Below, in pieces: positions 8,256 to 16,221 of a stretch of 64,000 nucleotides of DNA; position 1 is the stretch's first letter; every line of letters begins with the position of its first letter. A model generated the notes under the pieces. The model ran no database searches and had not been told where the DNA came from. It saw only the letters and a program-made list of their open reading frames with translations. Location of the stretch: the NCBI RefSeq assembly GCF_003254565.1, contig NZ_QJRI01000175.1, forward strand, positions 1-64,000, in the 5' to 3' direction. Made by a program: the position numbers and the translations under genes. This DNA comes from Flavobacterium nitrogenifigens. GTDB taxonomy: Bacteria > Bacteroidota > Bacteroidia > Flavobacteriales > Flavobacteriaceae.

Positions 8256-10715
8256 TTAATTTTGTTCATTATTAAAAAATTGATCAAGAGCATTTAAATC
8301 TAAGATGTTTACGCTGCGTGCTTTACTGCCTTCAAACGGACCAACAATACCTGCTGCCTCAAGTTGATCGATCAAACGACCCGCTCTGTTGTATCCTAAT
8401 TTTAATTTTCGTTGCAATAAAGAAGCAGAACCCTGCTGTGCATTGACAATTATCTCTGCCGCTTCTCTAAATAAAGTATCTCTTTCGGAAATATCTATAT
8501 CAAGATTAATGCCACTTTCCTCTCCAACAAACTCTGGAAGCAAATAAGCTGTAGCATATGCCTTTTGTCCTCCAATAAAATCTGTAATTTTTTCAACTTC
8601 AGGAGTGTCAATGAAAGCACATTGAACACGAATTACGTCATTTCCGTTGGTGTATAATAAATCTCCGCGTCCAATAAGCTGATCAGCTCCTTGAGTATCT
8701 AAAATAGTTCTAGAGTCAATTTTTGAAGTTACTCTAAACGCAATTCTGGCAGGGAAATTGGCTTTGATTAAACCTGTAATAACGTTTACAGACGGTCTTT
8801 GTGTTGCAATAATTAAGTGAATACCAATAGCACGGGCCAATTGAGCCAGACGCGCGATCGGAACTTCAACTTCTTTTCCTGCGGTCATAATTAAATCTGC
8901 GAACTCATCGACAACCAAAACAATGTAAGGTAAAAATCGATGTCCGGCCTCTGGATTTAATTTTCTAGACTTGAATTTTTCGTTGTATTCCTTAATATTA
9001 CGAACCATCGCATCTTTTAATAAAGAATAGCGATTATCCATTTCCACGCAAAGTGAATTCAGAGTATTTACAACTTTAGCATTGTCTGTAATAATAGCAT
9101 CTTCCGTATCTGGAAGTTTAGCCAAATAATGTCTTTCAATTTTGTTGAAAAGCGTAAGCTCTACTTTTTTCGGATCGACTAAAACAAATTTTACTTCAGC
9201 TGGATGTTTTTTGTATAAAAGTGAAGTTAAAACTGCGTTTAATCCAACAGATTTTCCTTGTCCAGTTGCTCCAGCCATCAATAAGTGAGGCATTTTGGCA
9301 AGGTCGACAACAAAAGTTTCGTTCGAAATGGTTTTTCCTAATGCAATTGGCAATTCCATTTCGGCTTCTTGGAACTTTGCGGCTCCAATAACGCTCTTCA
9401 TAGAAACCATAGTTGGGTTCTTGTTCGGAACCTCAATACCGATAGTACCTTTTCCTGGAATTGGCGCAATAATACGAATTCCTAGTGCTGACAATGATAA
9501 AGCGATATCGTCTTCTAAACTCTTAATTTTAGAAATTCTGATTCCTGCTTCTGGTACAATTTCATATAAAGTAACCGATGGCCCAACGGTTGCTTTAATT
9601 TGTGCAATTTCAATTTTGTAGTTACGAAGTGTATCTACAATTCTGTTTTTATTTTCTTCTAATTCTTCCTGATTAATTGTAATTCCGCCTGTTGAATACT
9701 CTTTTAGTAGATCGATAGTTGGGAATTTGTAATTGGATAAATCCAAGGTCGGATCAAATAATCCGAAATCGGCAACTAGGCGAGAAGCTAAGTTTTCTTC
9801 GATAATATCTTCTTCCTCTGCTTTTTCAATTACAAATGCTTCATCAGGAGAAACTAATGGCAATTCTTGTTTTGGTGTAATTGGCTTTAAAACTGGATTT
9901 AACTCAATTTCAGATGAATGAGAAATAGTTGGCTTTAAAGCTTCTTTATTAATTTCGAATTGAGAATCGACAGTTTTTATGTGAATGTTATCCAATTCAG
10001 GATCGTCTTCTTCTTGTTTTTCTTCTACAATTGCAAATTCTTCCAGATTATAAGCACTTTCCGGCTGATTTACAGCTGGTTTTAATGTGTCTAATTCTGA
10101 TTTGAATTCTTTTTTTGTCGAATCAAAATACGATTGAATTTTTTCTGGCGATAATTTGATTTTGAAAATCAGATAAATGATTAAACCAAAAAGCAGTGTA
10201 AGCAGTGTACCTGTTTTTCCGATATAATCTTGAAGGAATAAATTTAATTCATAACCAATAGTTCCGCCTAATTCTGGTGCCGAAGTAGCAAAGAAACCAA
10301 ATAAGACAGAAACAACGATAATAGCAAAAATATCCCAAAACCAAGTGTTTTTAAGTTTTTGAGTCGAAAGCTCCAATGCTAAAAACATTCCGGTAAGGAA
10401 AAATAAACGTACGAAAATGAAAGAGGCAAGTCCAAAGCCTCTGTAAATAATTAAATCTGCTAGATAAGCCCCAAATTTTCCGAGCCAGTTCTCAGCAACT
10501 TCAGTGCGATCTCCAAGTTGGTCTACAACACTTTGGTCGTTTTGCCATTGTCCATTAACATAAAAAGAAATAAATGCGACTAATAGTGCAATAGAAAAAA
10601 GTACCAAAAGACATCCTAAAACAAATTTTTGTTGTTTAGAAATTTTAAAAGATCTTTTATTCCCTTCTTGTTTGTCGTTTTTTTTATCTACAGTTTCTTT
10701 TTTATTTTTTGCCAT
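8256..10715 (-). CDS. ftsK: DNA translocase FtsK/SpoIIIE
   Basis: An 819-residue septal DNA pump. Four N-terminal membrane helices lie within about residues 30-185. A charged linker follows (about 200-330), then the RecA-like motor with Walker A GATGQGKS near residue 478 and Walker B-like YIVLVVDEFADL near 600. The C-terminal winged-helix gamma domain covers about 755-819 (LLQRKLKLGYNRAGRLIDQLEAAGIV) and reads KOPS-type orienting sequences. The linker is short compared with E. coli FtsK. It moves chromosome dimers through the division site and activates XerCD. It lies 18 bases after dgkA. Confidence 0.97.
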   Translation of the reverse strand: MAKNKKETVDKKNDKQEGNKRSFKISKQQKFVLGCLLVLFSIALLVAFISFYVNGQWQNDQSVVDQLGDRTEVAENWLGKFGAYLADLIIYRGFGLASFIFVRLFFLTGMFLALELSTQKLKNTWFWDIFAIIVVSVLFGFFATSAPELGGTIGYELNLFLQDYIGKTGTLLTLLFGLIIYLIFKIKLSPEKIQSYFDSTKKEFKSELDTLKPAVNQPESAYNLEEFAIVEEKQEEDDPELDNIHIKTVDSQFEINKEALKPTISHSSEIELNPVLKPITPKQELPLVSPDEAFVIEKAEEEDIIEENLASRLVADFGLFDPTLDLSNYKFPTIDLLKEYSTGGITINQEELEENKNRIVDTLRNYKIEIAQIKATVGPSVTLYEIVPEAGIRISKIKSLEDDIALSLSALGIRIIAPIPGKGTIGIEVPNKNPTMVSMKSVIGAAKFQEAEMELPIALGKTISNETFVVDLAKMPHLLMAGATGQGKSVGLNAVLTSLLYKKHPAEVKFVLVDPKKVELTLFNKIERHYLAKLPDTEDAIITDNAKVVNTLNSLCVEMDNRYSLLKDAMVRNIKEYNEKFKSRKLNPEAGHRFLPYIVLVVDEFADLIMTAGKEVEVPIARLAQLARAIGIHLIIATQRPSVNVITGLIKANFPARIAFRVTSKIDSRTILDTQGADQLIGRGDLLYTNGNDVIRVQCAFIDTPEVEKITDFIGGQKAYATAYLLPEFVGEESGINLDIDISERDTLFREAAEIIVNAQQGSASLLQRKLKLGYNRAGRLIDQLEAAGIVGPFEGSKARSVNILDLNALDQFFNNEQN

Positions 10716-10733
10716 TCTTGCGTTTTCCTTTGC

Positions 10734-11108
10734 CTAAATAAATTTTGGAATATAAATAATCAAGCCTATTGCAATTGCAGTCATTGCGGCAAAAAATACC
10801 GCTCCGGCAGCAATATCTTTAATAAATCCGATTCGTCTGCTGTAATCAGGATGGATGAAATCGGCAATTTTTTCAACTGCTGTATTTAATCCTTCGACAG
10901 CTAAAACTAAACCAATGGCTAAGGTTTGACATAGCCATTCGGTTTGAGAAATATGAAAATAGAACCCAGCAATCGTCATGATAATTCCCAATGAGAATTG
11001 AACCATAATGCTGTGCTCTGTCTTAATCAATTTTACAGCTCCGTTAAAAGCATAAGTCATACTTTTTAATCGGCCTGTAACAAATGTATTATCTTTTTGA
11101 AACTCCAT
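10734..11108 (-). CDS. dgkA: Diacylglycerol/undecaprenol kinase family (DgkA)
   Basis: A 124-residue membrane protein with three hydrophobic helices and the family signature AVEGLNTAVEKIADF (about residues 70-84), which carries the Mg-ATP-binding glutamates and asparagine. HPDYSRRIGFIKDIAAGAVFFAA follows. It phosphorylates diacylglycerol or undecaprenol at the inner membrane. It is 13 bases downstream of tpx and 18 bases upstream of ftsK, so it is probably co-transcribed. Confidence 0.93.
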   Translation of the reverse strand: MEFQKDNTFVTGRLKSMTYAFNGAVKLIKTEHSIMVQFSLGIIMTIAGFYFHISQTEWLCQTLAIGLVLAVEGLNTAVEKIADFIHPDYSRRIGFIKDIAAGAVFFAAMTAIAIGLIIYIPKFI

Positions 11109-11121
11109 TTATTGGAAAATA

Positions 11122-11619
11122 TTATAGTGCTGCTAAAGCTGCTTCGTAATTTGGTTCGTTTGCAATTTCTGCTACTTGTTCTGTATGAACGATTTTTCCG
11201 TTGGCATCAACAACAATGATTGCTCTTGAGTGTAAACCTGCTAAAGGCCCGTCAACGATTTCTAATCCGTTTGCTTTACCAAAAGCACCAGTTTGAAAAT
11301 CTGATAAGTTTACCACATTTTCTAAACCTTCAGCACCACAGAAACGTTTTTGAGCGAAAGGTAAATCTCTAGAAATACATAATACGGTTGTGTTTTCCAA
11401 TCCGCTTGCACTTGCGTTGAAAGTTCTAACAGACGTTGCGCAAGTTCCTGTATCAACACTTGGGAAAATATTTAAAACTAATTTTTTACCAGCAAAATTG
11501 CTTAAAGATGCAACTGATAAATCGTTTTGAACTAATTTGAAGTCAGCTAGTTGTGATCCAACTGCTGGTAATTCGCCTGATGTATGAACTGGATTTCCTC
11601 CTAATGTGATAGATGCCAT
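11122..11619 (-). CDS. tpx: Thiol peroxidase Tpx
   Basis: A 165-residue atypical 2-Cys peroxiredoxin. The peroxidatic Cys60 lies in SVDTGTCATSVRTFN, and the resolving Cys94 in FAQKRFCGAEGLENV. It reduces hydrogen peroxide and alkyl hydroperoxides using thioredoxin. It is the first gene of the minus-strand run that continues into dgkA and ftsK, and a TAnnTTTG element stands 27 bases before its ATG. Confidence 0.96.
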   Translation of the reverse strand: MASITLGGNPVHTSGELPAVGSQLADFKLVQNDLSVASLSNFAGKKLVLNIFPSVDTGTCATSVRTFNASASGLENTTVLCISRDLPFAQKRFCGAEGLENVVNLSDFQTGAFGKANGLEIVDGPLAGLHSRAIIVVDANGKIVHTEQVAEIANEPNYEAALAAL

Positions 11620-11645
11620 GATTTTTGATTAAAATTAATGAGGCT

Positions 11646-11653
11646 CAAAAGTA
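11646..11653 (-). promoter_or_regulatory. Candidate -7 element for the tpx operon
   Basis: Minus-strand TACTTTTG matches TAnnTTTG and lies 27 bases upstream of the tpx start. No convincing -33 TTG is seen, so only the -7 half is claimed. Confidence 0.5.
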
Positions 11654-11790
11654 AGGATTAATATTTTAATCTAAAAGTATTTGTTAAGGGTTTAAGGAGA
11701 GATTAAGGATCGTTTTTGGATAGCCACGAATTCACGAATTTATCTAAATAATTTTAGATTTTAGATGGTAAATTTTGGATTTATTGTGCA

Positions 11791-11895
11791 TGTCAGGCTG
11801 AACGGAGTCGAAGCCCACGCATAGCAAATCATCAAAGATTATCAATATAAAATGGGAAGCTACTCATGTGGGCTTCGACTCCGCTCAGCCTGACA
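11791..11895. repeat. Long intergenic inverted repeat (TGTCAGGCTGA-type)
   Basis: Two 28-base arms (11791-11818 and 11868-11895) are inverted copies with one mismatch, beginning TGTCAGGCTGAACGGAGTCG, and are separated by 49 bases. It fills much of the roughly 400-base gap between tpx and the next gene. The same gap also holds, at about 11722, one copy of the CCACGAATTCACGAATT motif seen in larger numbers at 19 kb and 40 kb. It looks like a REP- or MITE-like dispersed element; no gene is present. Confidence 0.85.
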
Positions 11896-11944
11896 AAGAT
11901 TTCGTAAAACTGTGACTGAATACTGCAACTGAACACTGTAAACT

Positions 11945-11975
11945 AAAAAAAGCGTCCCTAAATTAGAAACGCTTT
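11945..11975 (-). terminator. Intrinsic terminator of the thioredoxin/peroxiredoxin group
   Basis: On the minus strand a 7-base stem AAAGCGT / ACGCTTT, with a 13-base loop, runs into a stretch of T. It lies 42 bases after the stop of the 85-residue protein. Confidence 0.75.
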
Positions 11976-12016
11976 CTCAGCTTTATTTTTTTATTTATTC
12001 TTGGGAGGAGGTCGAT

Positions 12017-12274
12017 TTATTTATCGATTGAACCTAAAACACGTTTCATGAACGTATTTAGAGCTTCTTTTTTATCAGTTCCTTGAGCAACTAATTTTTG
12101 CACTTCAAGGGCACCATACATATTTGAAATCAATTCACCAATTACGTCCAATTCTTCGTCTTTTAGAGAAGGAATTTCAGTCATCGCTTCTAGAACTTCG
12201 ATTGTTTCAATGATATAATCCTGATCGTTTTCTTCGATGAATTGTGTTAAATGCTTAATTACTGGTAATTTCAT
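12017..12274 (-). CDS. Small conserved helical protein of the peroxiredoxin-thioredoxin group
   Basis: An 85-residue, acidic, largely helical protein with no cysteine, signal peptide or membrane segment (MKLPVIKHLTQFIEENDQDY ... GALEVQKLVAQG). I believe it matches an uncharacterised Bacteroidota family (possibly DUF6952) found beside thioredoxin and peroxiredoxin genes, but that recollection is unconfirmed. It follows the thioredoxin gene on the same strand, across 110 bases of palindromic repeat, and its terminator closes the group. A role in peroxide defence is inferred from position only. Confidence 0.7.
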   Translation of the reverse strand: MKLPVIKHLTQFIEENDQDYIIETIEVLEAMTEIPSLKDEELDVIGELISNMYGALEVQKLVAQGTDKKEALNTFMKRVLGSIDK

Positions 12275-12278
12275 AGTT

Positions 12279-12365
12279 TAGACTTCTTAGATTTTTAGAC
12301 TTGTTTAGACATTCTTAGACTTTTTTAAAGATTTAGACAACTTCTAAGAAGTCTAAAAATCTAAG
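12279..12365. repeat. Palindromic TTAGACTT-type repeat between thioredoxin and small protein
   Basis: Reiterated TTAGA/TCTAA words form an imperfect palindrome: AGACTTCTTAGATTTTTAGA near 12290 mirrors TCTAAAAATCTAAG near 12352-12365. It fills the spacer and could fold in the transcript. It is of the same kind as the CTAAGGTTCTAAG words at 12715-12935, about 22475 and about 35775. Confidence 0.6.
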
Positions 12366-12384
12366 TCAGTCTAACGATCTAAAA

Positions 12385-12693
12385 TTAAACAATAGCGTTT
12401 ACTAAGTCAATTAATACTTCTTGTTTGTTAGTTTGCGTTTCGCCAACTAATTGTCCGTTTACGAAAGTAGCAAATGTTGGCAAGTTGCTCACATTAGCTA
12501 ATTTTCTAGACTCAGGAGAATTTTCTGCATCAACCAAAACAAAAGTGATAGCTTCATTTTCTGTAGCTAATTTTTTGAATTTTGGTTTCATAATACGACA
12601 ATTTCCACACCATGAAGCTGAATATTGTACTACTACTTTTTCGTTTTTAGCAACTAAATCTGCTAACGTATCTTCGTTTAAGTCGATTAACAT
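12385..12693 (-). CDS. Thioredoxin-family protein
   Basis: A 102-residue thioredoxin fold with the active site WCGNC (Cys29, Cys32) in place of the usual WCGPC, and the cis-proline region SNLPTFATFVNGQ. It lacks a signal peptide, so it acts in the cytoplasm. The Asn in the active site may shift its redox potential. It sits between a typical 2-Cys peroxiredoxin and the small 85-residue protein, and is a likely electron donor to the peroxiredoxin (inference). Confidence 0.9.
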   Translation of the reverse strand: MLIDLNEDTLADLVAKNEKVVVQYSASWCGNCRIMKPKFKKLATENEAITFVLVDAENSPESRKLANVSNLPTFATFVNGQLVGETQTNKQEVLIDLVNAIV

Positions 12694-12939
12694 TTGTTTT
12701 TTTTTAAGGTGCTAAGTCGCTGAGGTACTAAGGTTCTAAGTTTTTAGTCCTTAGTCCATAAAATGACTTAACGTTAAAATTATTTTTTGAGATTTAAAAG
12801 TCATCAAGGTTCTAAGATTCTAAGTGTTAGTCTTAGAACCCAATGACTGTATTGTAGAATTGCATTTTAAGTTTCAAAAGTTTAGTTAAAAAAGCTTAGA
12901 AGCTTAGCAACTTAGAACCTCAGAACCTTAAAAAGCAGC

Positions 12940-13578
12940 TTAGTTAGCGCTTAAGTATTCAGCAGTACTGATTCTGTCTGCAGACATTGCTTCTTTACCA
13001 GCTTCCCAGTTTGCTGGACAAACTTCACCTTTAGTTTGGATGTGAGTGTAAGCGTCAACCATTCTTAAGTATTCGTTTACGTTACGTCCTAATGGCATAT
13101 CGTTTACGCTTTCGTGGAAGATTTTTCCAGTTTCGTCGATTAGGTAAGTCGCTCTGTAAGTTACGTTTGAACCTTCGATGATAACTGAATCAGTATCTTC
13201 GCTATAGCTTGTAGATTCGATATCAAGAATACCTAAAATGTTAGCTAAGTTACGGTTTGTATCTGCTAAAATTGGGTAAGTAACACCTTCGATTCCACCA
13301 TTGTTTTTTGGAGTATTTAACCAAGCAAAGTGAACTTCGTTAGTATCGCAAGAAGCACCAATTACGATAGTATTTCTTTTTTCAAATTCTGGTAATGCAG
13401 CTTGAAAGGCGTGTAATTCAGTTGGGCAAACAAAAGTGAAATCTTTTGGGTACCAAAACAATAATACTTTTTTGTTGTTGTTTACTGCTTCTTCAAAAAT
13501 GTTGATTTTTAAATTGTCACCCATTTCTGAGATAGCATCTACTGCAATACTTGGGAATTTTTTTCCTACTAAAGACAT
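12940..13578 (-). CDS. Typical 2-Cys peroxiredoxin (AhpC/Prx1 type)
   Basis: A 212-residue peroxiredoxin with peroxidatic Cys51 in DFTFVCPTELHAFQ and resolving Cys187 in GEVCPANWEAGKEAM. It reduces peroxides in the cytoplasm. The start MSLVGKKFP at 13578 is preferred over the upstream in-frame ATG because it begins at the family N-terminus. A good host-type promoter lies about 35-65 bases upstream. The thioredoxin gene follows on the same strand after a 246-base repeat-rich gap. Confidence 0.95.
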   Translation of the reverse strand: MSLVGKKFPSIAVDAISEMGDNLKINIFEEAVNNNKKVLLFWYPKDFTFVCPTELHAFQAALPEFEKRNTIVIGASCDTNEVHFAWLNTPKNNGGIEGVTYPILADTNRNLANILGILDIESTSYSEDTDSVIIEGSNVTYRATYLIDETGKIFHESVNDMPLGRNVNEYLRMVDAYTHIQTKGEVCPANWEAGKEAMSADRISTAEYLSAN

Positions 13579-13611
13579 AATTTTCGTTTTACGTTTAATA
13601 TTTATTTGCTG

Positions 13612-13643
13612 CAAAAATAGGGCATAAGTACAGGTTCTTACAA
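13612..13643 (-). promoter_or_regulatory. Host-type promoter of the peroxiredoxin gene
   Basis: On the minus strand TTG (13643-13641), a 21-base spacer and TATTTTTG (13619-13612) match the Bacteroidota pattern TTG-N17-23-TAnnTTTG. The predicted start is about 27 bases before the ATG. It is the clearest full host promoter in the window and serves as the reference against which the prophage promoters differ. Confidence 0.7.
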
Positions 13644-13701
13644 TAAGATGTGATTATAAAAATTTATAAGTTAATAAGTTTTGGCTATTTTCAGTTGTAA
13701 T

Positions 13702-15315
13702 TTATTGAATGTCAATATTTACGGGTAAAGCGCCGTTGAAATTATTTTTTTCTAAAAATTGAACTCCCGCTGTTTTTTGAAATTCTTCAAAATCTTGATA
13801 CGCCTGAATTAATCCTGAAGCTTTTTTTAGGTTAGGAATTAAAGGCAATGCATACGGATTTCCGAAAACAAAAACAATACACTTTTTGGTTTGCAATAGT
13901 TTAGAAAGCAAGTTTAAAACTTCGTCATCAATTTCGAAATTATTTAGCGGTTTTGCTTTTGGAACAAATAATGAAATGATAATCGTTTCAAAATTTTCTA
14001 ATTCTTTTTGGATTAATGGAATATCCGAAACTTCTAAATTTTCAAAAGCAAATTCTGGCGAATTAAGTTTTGTATTTAAAGTTTTGAAAAATGTATTTTC
14101 AGTATTTTTATATAAACTTAGTTTGGCTAATTTGTTGTTTTTCTGAGCTTCAAAAGCTAATTCTGAACTTGAATTATCAATGATTGTTGTAATCGCATTT
14201 TGAGCAATTTCCAGGTTTAATTTTGATGTTTTTTCGAAATCTAATTCGCCCGAAATAGCTGTATTTCCAGAAAGAATTCCAGCTTTTTCTTTGGCTTTCA
14301 TGATTCGGTTATAGCTTTCAAAAATGCGATCTGGAGAAGCGTTTTTATAAATAGCTTCAATTCCTTCAGGAACATTTTCAGCGAAGCATAAAATATCATT
14401 TCCTGCATTGAAAGCTTCCCATTCTAATTGGCCTTTGCTTTCGTACAATTTAGAAACGCTGTGCATGTTCAGGGCATCAGAAATTACCAAACCATCATAA
14501 CCTAATTTGTCACGCAAAAGATCCTGAATAACGGCTTTTGATAAAGTGGCAGAAGTATCTTTTCCGTCGTTTAAACTCGGAACAGCCAAATGTCCAATCA
14601 TAATCGAATCGACATTGTTTTCGATTCCTTTAATGAATGGATATAATTCGTTATCCATTAATTCTTCTAAAGTTTCTTTCAAAACAGGCAATCCTAAATG
14701 CGAATCGACATTCGTATTTCCGTGTCCTGGAAAATGTTTCAGACAGCCTAAAACACCAACTTCCGACATTCCTTTTAAATATTCAATAGAAAAATCGGCT
14801 ACTTTCTTTTTATCTTCTCCAAAAGAACGATAACCAATAACGGGATTATTTGGATTGTTGTTAATGTCAGCCAAAGGCGATAAATTATACTGAATTCCAG
14901 CAGCTTTTAAATCTAAACCAATTTGTTTTCCAGCTTCGTAAACTAAGTTTGCTTTGTTTTCTGGTAAAGCGCCAAGCGTAATAGCATACGGATATTGCGG
15001 TGTTTTTTCAATTCGCATCGCCAATCCCCATTCTGCATCAATACTGATTAAAAGCGGAGTAGAAGCTGCTTTTTGATAACGAACAATCAGAGCTTTGATT
15101 TTTTCGTAGCTATTGTCATTAAAAACTACTTTTTTCTTGCTTTCGTAATTGGTTGCAGCACTCGCACGGCTGTGAAAAAAGGTCAGTCCGCCAATATTAT
15201 GCTCTTTTATAAGGCGTTCGGTTTCCTGAATATTTTCTTCGGTATCGTTGATGAATACTGCTGGAAAGAAAAATTGTCCTATTTTTTGTCGTAATGCTTC
15301 GGCTGTGATTTTCAT
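13702..15315 (-). CDS. Glycoside hydrolase family 3 protein (NagZ-like N-acetylhexosaminidase)
   Basis: A 537-residue GH3 enzyme. The N-terminal barrel (about residues 10-345) contains the NagZ-type loop KHFPGHGNTNVDSH, with the His/Asp acid-base pair, and the nucleophile Asp in DGLVISDALNM. The remaining 190 residues are a GH3 C-terminal-like domain. There is no signal peptide, which suggests cytoplasmic removal of GlcNAc from muropeptides. The start at 15315 follows the GNAT stop by 2 bases. It forms the end of the minus-strand run with a GNAT protein, AmpG-like transporter, GHL10 hydrolase and AnmK. Confidence 0.9.
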   Translation of the reverse strand: MKITAEALRQKIGQFFFPAVFINDTEENIQETERLIKEHNIGGLTFFHSRASAATNYESKKKVVFNDNSYEKIKALIVRYQKAASTPLLISIDAEWGLAMRIEKTPQYPYAITLGALPENKANLVYEAGKQIGLDLKAAGIQYNLSPLADINNNPNNPVIGYRSFGEDKKKVADFSIEYLKGMSEVGVLGCLKHFPGHGNTNVDSHLGLPVLKETLEELMDNELYPFIKGIENNVDSIMIGHLAVPSLNDGKDTSATLSKAVIQDLLRDKLGYDGLVISDALNMHSVSKLYESKGQLEWEAFNAGNDILCFAENVPEGIEAIYKNASPDRIFESYNRIMKAKEKAGILSGNTAISGELDFEKTSKLNLEIAQNAITTIIDNSSSELAFEAQKNNKLAKLSLYKNTENTFFKTLNTKLNSPEFAFENLEVSDIPLIQKELENFETIIISLFVPKAKPLNNFEIDDEVLNLLSKLLQTKKCIVFVFGNPYALPLIPNLKKASGLIQAYQDFEEFQKTAGVQFLEKNNFNGALPVNIDIQ

Positions 15316-15317
15316 TA

Positions 15318-15767
15318 TTATAAAGTCTTTTTCATGCAAACACTATTATCCATTTTTTCGTAAGGAGGATAATTGGGAATGATGGTATAATTTAATTTTT
15401 GATATAAGTTGATGGCTTCTGGCTGATTTTTTCCAGTTTCCAAAATAGTATAGGTATAACCCACTTCTTTTGCCCAGATTTCAAGTGCTGCTAAAACGGC
15501 AGAAGCGATTCCTTTTTTTCTGTGATCTGGATGAACATACATTCGTTTAATTTCTGTTGTTCCAGGTTCTTTTTCGCGAAAAGCGCCACAGCCAACAGGA
15601 ATTCCGTTTTCGTAATAAACAATCGTGTGTTTTATTTTATCGGTTTTATTGAACTGATTATAAAACGCGTGATCTTCGCCATCTCTAATTGCTAAATCCT
15701 GGTCTAATAAAACAACCAGATTTATAAAATCGATATCGTCTGAATTTGTACGTTTTAAAGTAACCAT
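15318..15767 (-). CDS. GNAT-family N-acetyltransferase
   Basis: A 149-residue acetyltransferase with the acetyl-CoA-binding motif A EIKRMYVHPDHRKKGIASAVLAALE and the later strand YTILETGKNQPEAINLYQKLNY. The substrate is unknown. It is nearly fused to the GH3 gene, with 2 bases between, so it may act on an amino sugar or peptide released in muropeptide breakdown; that is inference from context. Confidence 0.88.
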   Translation of the reverse strand: MVTLKRTNSDDIDFINLVVLLDQDLAIRDGEDHAFYNQFNKTDKIKHTIVYYENGIPVGCGAFREKEPGTTEIKRMYVHPDHRKKGIASAVLAALEIWAKEVGYTYTILETGKNQPEAINLYQKLNYTIIPNYPPYEKMDNSVCMKKTL

Positions 15768-15858
15768 GCCAAATAAATTTAGTTATCTTGTTTTTACCAT
15801 TAAGGCATTAAGTTCATAAAGCTGTGGCTTAAATTGCTTAATGTCTTAATGGTAAAAA

Positions 15859-16200
15859 TTATTTCAACTTTGCTTTCTTTTGTTTAGCCAATTGTTTTTT
15901 GGTTTCAAGAGCTTTTTCCAATCGGTTTTTAAAACGGAAAAGTTTCGGTAATCCTTCCAATCGGTCTTCAATTGTGATAATTTCATAAACCACAATTGCT
16001 TTTTCTAAAACTCGAATTTCATTTTCGAGGTCGTTTTCGTTTTTGTAGATCGTAGCTAGTCGATCGTACGGGTGATTTCCTTTAAAGCCTTCTGCAACAT
16101 TTTCTTCATACAACTCAATCGCTTTTTCAAGATTTCCATTTTTTTCGAACTCCGATCCTTTCAGATTGCGTTCGTTCTGCAAATTCTCATTGATTTCCAT
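15859..16200 (-). CDS. Small TPR-like helical protein
   Basis: A 113-residue cytoplasmic protein with two or three tetratricopeptide-like helical pairs (GNLEKAIELYEENVAEGF, HPYDRLATIYKNENDLENEIRVLEKAI) and a very basic C-terminus (KKQLAKQKKAKLK). It is probably a protein-protein adaptor. It lies 21 bases after the AmpG-like gene and before GNAT-GH3, within the recycling cluster. No specific function is recognised. Confidence 0.7.
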   Translation of the reverse strand: MEINENLQNERNLKGSEFEKNGNLEKAIELYEENVAEGFKGNHPYDRLATIYKNENDLENEIRVLEKAIVVYEIITIEDRLEGLPKLFRFKNRLEKALETKKQLAKQKKAKLK

Positions 16201-16221
16201 AGGTAAAGTTTGATTTGGGGT

